NCBI GenBank assembly: GCA_016840025.1
Contig: JAEOTF010000280.1
Span: forward strand, 1-35,800
Source of the DNA: Candidatus Hodarchaeota archaeon
GTDB taxonomy: Archaea; Asgardarchaeota; Heimdallarchaeia; Hodarchaeales; YT1-039
Length of the DNA stretch: 35,800 nucleotides
Reading direction: 5' to 3'
Part shown: positions 32,967-35,800 of the stretch, piece after piece
Numbering within the stretch: the stretch's first letter is position 1
How the letters are laid out: each line of letters begins with the position of its first letter
Program-made: the position numbers and the translations under genes
Notes under the pieces: model-generated
What the model was told of the DNA's origin: nothing
Databases searched by the model: none
Seen by the model: only the letters and a program-made list of their open reading frames with translations

Positions 32967-33701
32967 ATGGATGAAAATGAGATTAGAGGAAAAGTGCGTG
33001 AAAGATATGCTAAAATTGCTCAAAGTGATTCTTGCTGTGAACCCACAACCACAGTAAAAGTGCAGGAAGTAAGTGAATCAATCGGATATACGAAAGAAGA
33101 GTTGAAAAGCATCCCAAATGGTGCTAATATTGGACAAGGTTGTGGAAATCCCATAGCACATGCTTCTATTCGACTTGGTGAAGTTGTAGTCGACCTAGGC
33201 AGTGGTACAGGTATTGATTGCTTTTTAGCAGCCCAGAAAGTTGGGAAATCAGGGAAAGTTATTGGAGTTGACATGACCCCTGTGATGCTGGAAAAGGCTA
33301 GAAAGTTCGCTAAAGATGAAAATTTTGACAATGTTGAATTCAGGCTTGGAGAAATAGAGCATTTACCCATTGCAGATAATACTGCAGATTTAATTATTTC
33401 TAATTGTGTAATAGTCTTAGTTCCTGACAAAAGTCAGACTTTTAAAGAAATTTTTCGTGTTCTTAAACCAGGAGGACGGATGATTGTCTCTGACCTTGTA
33501 CTAGAAAAAGAATTACCTGACCATATTAAGAATAATCCTGATTATTTTAAGAATAATCCTGTACCTTTACTATTGGATGATTACCTTAAGACTATTCGTG
33601 CTGCTGGATTAGAACAGATAGAACATATTGTAAATTATTCACAAAAGCAAAAAGAAGTAGATATAGCAAGCATCAATGTAAACGCGGTAAAACCAAATTA
33701 A
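32967..33701 (+). CDS. ArsM-like (arsenite) SAM methyltransferase, third Cys of the site missing
   Basis: 244 residues from ATG 32967, with AGAGTGATT upstream; the frame extends upstream to 32910 but overlaps copy 2. The ArsM-type order is clear: VRERYAKIAQ, S-C23-C24, ANIGQGC59GNP, motif I VVDLGSGTGIDCFLAA, GVDMTPVMLEKAR, and SNC147VI. Known ArsM uses a fourth Cys near GCVAGA in the region before the DYL/EYL motif; here that segment reads NNPVPLLLDDYL with no Cys. It might methylate arsenite poorly or use another acceptor. It lies in the PadR-regulated operon with nitroreductases and a flavin reductase. Confidence 0.88.
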   Translation: MDENEIRGKVRERYAKIAQSDSCCEPTTTVKVQEVSESIGYTKEELKSIPNGANIGQGCGNPIAHASIRLGEVVVDLGSGTGIDCFLAAQKVGKSGKVIGVDMTPVMLEKARKFAKDENFDNVEFRLGEIEHLPIADNTADLIISNCVIVLVPDKSQTFKEIFRVLKPGGRMIVSDLVLEKELPDHIKNNPDYFKNNPVPLLLDDYLKTIRAAGLEQIEHIVNYSQKQKEVDIASINVNAVKPN

Positions 33702-33752
33702 AGTTTCTAAAACGTTCCTCACTTAGATACTTCTTAGATAGAGAGTGAAATA

Positions 33753-34286
33753 TTGAAGCAAGAAGTTAAAGGGAATTTATTAAGCCCACTATCGGTTGTT
33801 TTGGTTGGAGCACTGGTTAATGGACGTCCTAATTACCTTGTAATAGGCTATATGTGCCCATTTGATTTCGGAAGATACCTTTTCTTCAGTTTGTACAAGA
33901 AACGTTACACACGTATAGGGATTCACGAGAATAAAACATTCAGTGTGAATATCCCTTCAGAGGAGCTTTTAAAAGAAACGAACATCTGTGGTACTAAGTC
34001 TGGTCAAGATTATGATAAAAGTTCGCTTTTTGAGACGTTTTATGGGAAATTAAAGACTGCTCCAATGATACGCGAATGCCCTATTACCATTGAGTGTGAA
34101 GTGAATGAAATCCTTGACTATCCACAAAACGATGGAATAATTGGTAGAGTTGTTCAATCTTATGCTGACCCACAGTATCTCATAGATAATAAACTCGATT
34201 GGCAGAAAATTCATCCACTAATCTGGTGTACAGGAGGGGATTTCAACTATTACCGACTTGGAGATAGAATACCAAATCTAGACTAA
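33753..34286 (+). CDS. Flavin-reductase-like FMN-binding protein
   Basis: 177 residues. The flavin reductase split-barrel pattern is visible: PLSVVLVGALVNGRPNYLVI near the N-terminus, FSVNIPSEELLKETNICGTK and SGQDYDKS in the middle, then ECEVNEI and GRVVQSYADPQYL. The family binds FMN and often transfers electrons from NAD(P)H to flavin for a partner enzyme. TTG 33753 has GAGAGTGAAA upstream. It is the last gene of the nitroreductase/ArsM operon, so electron supply for the other members is a reasonable inference. Confidence 0.85.
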   Translation: MKQEVKGNLLSPLSVVLVGALVNGRPNYLVIGYMCPFDFGRYLFFSLYKKRYTRIGIHENKTFSVNIPSEELLKETNICGTKSGQDYDKSSLFETFYGKLKTAPMIRECPITIECEVNEILDYPQNDGIIGRVVQSYADPQYLIDNKLDWQKIHPLIWCTGGDFNYYRLGDRIPNLD

Positions 34287-34305
34287 TAGAAAGAATTTGA
34301 GGTGC

Positions 34306-34333
34306 CTAAGAGAGAAGGGCTTCACTGTCTTAG
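34306..34333. terminator. Hairpin between convergent genes
   Basis: CTAAGA (34306-34311) pairs with TCTTAG (34328-34333), with an inner GAAG/CTTC stem. It lies between the flavin-reductase-like gene and the convergent zinc-ribbon gene and may terminate both. Confidence 0.4.
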
Positions 34334-34337
34334 CTAT

Positions 34338-34682
34338 CTATGTTTGGAGGGGTGCAGCGCATTGTTTACAAAAACGACTTCCAATATCATTGGGGGTTCC
34401 ACATTTAGAGCAGTAAATAAATTTCCCTTTGGCAACTGCAGCAACTACCTTTTGGGAGTCGGTTAACTCTTTCATGCTTTGCATAAGACGGGTATCCCGT
34501 TGCCATTGTGATCTCATGACAACATAAGCTATAATCCCTATCCCATTACCTATCAATGCTATAAGACCCCATAGAATTGGATTTTGACCGAATTTTCTTG
34601 CATCATTACCAACTAGATAGGCGATAATGAAGAGTATTGAAAGAACTATAATCATAATTGGGAGAAAACCAGGCATGGCCAT
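34338..34682 (-). CDS. Small membrane protein with C-terminal zinc ribbon
   Basis: 114 residues. Two membrane helices (about 6-24 and 36-57) are joined by a short loop. A charged segment follows, and then a zinc ribbon with CSKCG ... CKQC at the C-terminus (YCSKCGTPNDIGSRFCKQC). This layout is common in archaeal proteins with a cytoplasmic ribbon anchored to the membrane; the function is unknown. ATG 34682 or ATG 34676 may be the start. Confidence 0.75.
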   Translation of the reverse strand: MAMPGFLPIMIIVLSILFIIAYLVGNDARKFGQNPILWGLIALIGNGIGIIAYVVMRSQWQRDTRLMQSMKELTDSQKVVAAVAKGKFIYCSKCGTPNDIGSRFCKQCAAPLQT

Positions 34683-34747
34683 TATATCAACCTCATTTGC
34701 AACAACGCTAGATTTTTATTTATAGATCTTTCGTCTTAAGTGAACTA

Positions 34748-34767
34748 CCCCGCCCTAAAGGACGGGG
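34748..34767 (-). ncRNA. Right-end hairpin / predicted 3' part of the omega RNA
   Basis: CCCCG(34748-34752)-CCC-TAAA-GGA-CGGGG(34763-34767) folds into a stem with one mismatch. On the minus strand it overlaps the last codons and the stop of the TnpB gene. In IS605 elements this region serves both as transposon end recognised by TnpA and as part of the guide omega RNA, whose guide comes from flanking DNA. The RNA role is inferred from the family. Confidence 0.6.
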
Positions 34768-35800
34768 CTTCCTACGAGTCCGCTGAACCGCATCCAACTC
34801 GCGTTGGACAGGGAAACTTTCGTTTTACCGTTGGCTGTCTGTCGTAGAAAACCCTTCCATTGAATGAAGAAGGATTCCTCGTTCACAGAGGATTCGTGCA
34901 ATAGGTTCTCAAACCGATCTTGAATGAGGTAAAATTTGGCTAAGATATTAATAGCCGATGCACAATCGCGATCTGCTTGAAAACCACACTGCGCACATAC
35001 AATACTGCGTTCTGCTAAGGTACGTTTTTCCATGGTTCCACACATGGGGCAGATTTGGGTCGTATAGGCTTCATCAATTAATAGAACTCTTTTTCCTACA
35101 CGTTGTGCTTTGTAGGCTACCAATTCGATGAAGCGACCGATCGTCCCTGTATTTTGCAGGGTATAGTGGAGGGTTTTAGTGCTTTTCCTCCTTTTGTGTT
35201 TCTTCCCCCCATTTTTGAGCTGAGCCATCTGTTTGACGGCAGGTTTGCCGAAGATGAGGGTGTTTGCCTTGGTATTGGTCACTATCTTCTTACTCACCCA
35301 ATGCTGAAAATCACGGAGTTGGTGGGTAAGTTTCCGGGTCATCCGCTCCAGTTTCCGGTTATACCGGTGCCATTTCCGACTGTCTTTCTTACATCGATCC
35401 CGTTTCGCCTGGACTGCCGCGATTTTCGGACGCCAATACTTCTCGGGACGCTTGTTTTTAATTTGGAGAAATTTGCCCTGCGAATTAAGAGCAGAGACAA
35501 TATTCTCGACCCCCGCGTCAAAGGCTTGGTATAACCCGTTATCGGAGTAAGGGGGAACCTCGATGCGACAATTGAACGCGACAAACCACTTTTTCGACCC
35601 ATGGTCCCGGTAGAGTTCGACCTGCTTAATCTCCCCGGTGGGAAGGTAGGGCAGCGTAAAGGCGAGGGGGGTTTTCGAGGGATGCCTATGGGAGAGGGTT
35701 AAGACCCTGTGGTGCACTTTAAATCCACTCTGGTTATATTTCAGGGTGGTGAAATACTGTTTTCCTTTAAACTTAGGGGGGCGGGCATTGCTATCGCCAT
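34755..35800 (-). CDS. tnpB: TnpB, RNA-guided nuclease of an IS605-type element, 5' partial
   Basis: The frame is open through the window edge (GDSNARPPKFKGKQYFTTLK then YNQSGFKVHH...), so about 348 residues of a protein usually near 400 are visible. RuvC-I Asp is in YQAFDAGVENIVSA, and RuvC-III Asp in FQADRDCASAINIL. The Zn finger is CPMCG ... CAQCG. At the usual RuvC-II Glu the strand reads LIFGKPAVKQM, without Glu; an alternative Glu lies in IDEAYTTQICPMCG, as in TnpB clades with a rearranged site. Stop TAG 34755-34757 lies inside the right-end hairpin. ORF start and any TnpA lie beyond the window. Confidence 0.88.
   Translation of the reverse strand, partial: GDSNARPPKFKGKQYFTTLKYNQSGFKVHHRVLTLSHRHPSKTPLAFTLPYLPTGEIKQVELYRDHGSKKWFVAFNCRIEVPPYSDNGLYQAFDAGVENIVSALNSQGKFLQIKNKRPEKYWRPKIAAVQAKRDRCKKDSRKWHRYNRKLERMTRKLTHQLRDFQHWVSKKIVTNTKANTLIFGKPAVKQMAQLKNGGKKHKRRKSTKTLHYTLQNTGTIGRFIELVAYKAQRVGKRVLLIDEAYTTQICPMCGTMEKRTLAERSIVCAQCGFQADRDCASAINILAKFYLIQDRFENLLHESSVNEESFFIQWKGFLRQTANGKTKVSLSNASWMRFSGLVGSPVL

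Larger units (their letters stand above)
34740..35800 (-). mobile_element. IS200/IS605-type insertion sequence, right end and tnpB, 5' end beyond window
   Basis: The element includes a TnpB gene and, just beyond its stop, the conserved GC-rich hairpin of IS605-type right ends (ACCCCGCCCTAAAGGACGGGGCTTC region). Its boundary lies near 34740 in the GTGAACTA stretch. The DNA is visibly richer in GC than its surroundings, as expected of recently arrived DNA. No TnpA is inside the window; it could lie past 35800 or be absent. Confidence 0.7.

Noticed and set aside
34755..35717. TnpB as a dead TldR-like regulator
   Set aside because: RuvC-I and RuvC-III acids are intact and a Glu is available in the alternative position.
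1..35800. tRNA or rRNA genes
   Set aside because: No cloverleaf-like segment with T-arm or any rRNA core sequence was seen on either strand.

Overview
The window is AT-rich and looks like a chromosomal fragment of an uncultured archaeon. Pointers are: surface proteins with a signal peptide and a C-terminal membrane anchor of the PGF/PEF type, PadR and PIN families, FtsX-type exporters, an archaeal-style IS200/IS605 TnpB, Shine-Dalgarno motifs of the GGAGGTGAT type, and frequent TTG/GTG starts. The protein mix (NosD-like beta-helices, 'KTDSNGNHEWN' propellers, membrane-anchored serine hydrolases) makes an Asgard archaeon my best guess, but no marker gene is present to prove it. No tRNA, rRNA or CRISPR array is visible.

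Left part (1-5.1 kb): a beta-helix surface protein and two tandem membrane-anchored beta-lactamase-family hydrolases, then a decayed patch (PIN-domain remnant, a second broken frame) and a coiled-coil gene with a 21-bp tandem repeat and an unclear start. From 5.2 to 11.2 kb: an aldo/keto-reductase-like gene with altered catalytic residues and a suspected frame break, divergent from a molybdenum hydroxylase operon (large, FAD and 2Fe-2S subunits plus a MoaD/ThiS-like protein), followed by a convergent methyltransferase. A junction near 11.48 kb appears to have truncated two opposed genes.

12.1-18.4 kb holds a three-gene export system: an anchored surface protein, a 990-residue FtsX-type permease and a protein fusing two ABC ATPase domains. 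18.4-25.7 kb is a mixed region of small proteins, a cupin, a GNAT acetyltransferase, an Asp/Glu racemase homologue lacking one catalytic Cys, a large propeller surface protein, a Cys-rich membrane protein, and a gene-poor repeat-bearing stretch. 25.7-31.1 kb carries a third beta-lactamase-like enzyme, two metallo-beta-lactamase-fold hydrolases, an alpha/beta hydrolase and a small PEF-anchored surface protein.

31.2-34.3 kb is the most coherent regulated unit. A PadR repressor with an N-terminal Cys pair is divergent from two tandem nitroreductases, an ArsM-like methyltransferase and a flavin-reductase-like protein, with three operator-like palindromes between them. The window ends in a zinc-ribbon membrane protein and a GC-richer TnpB element that runs off the right edge.
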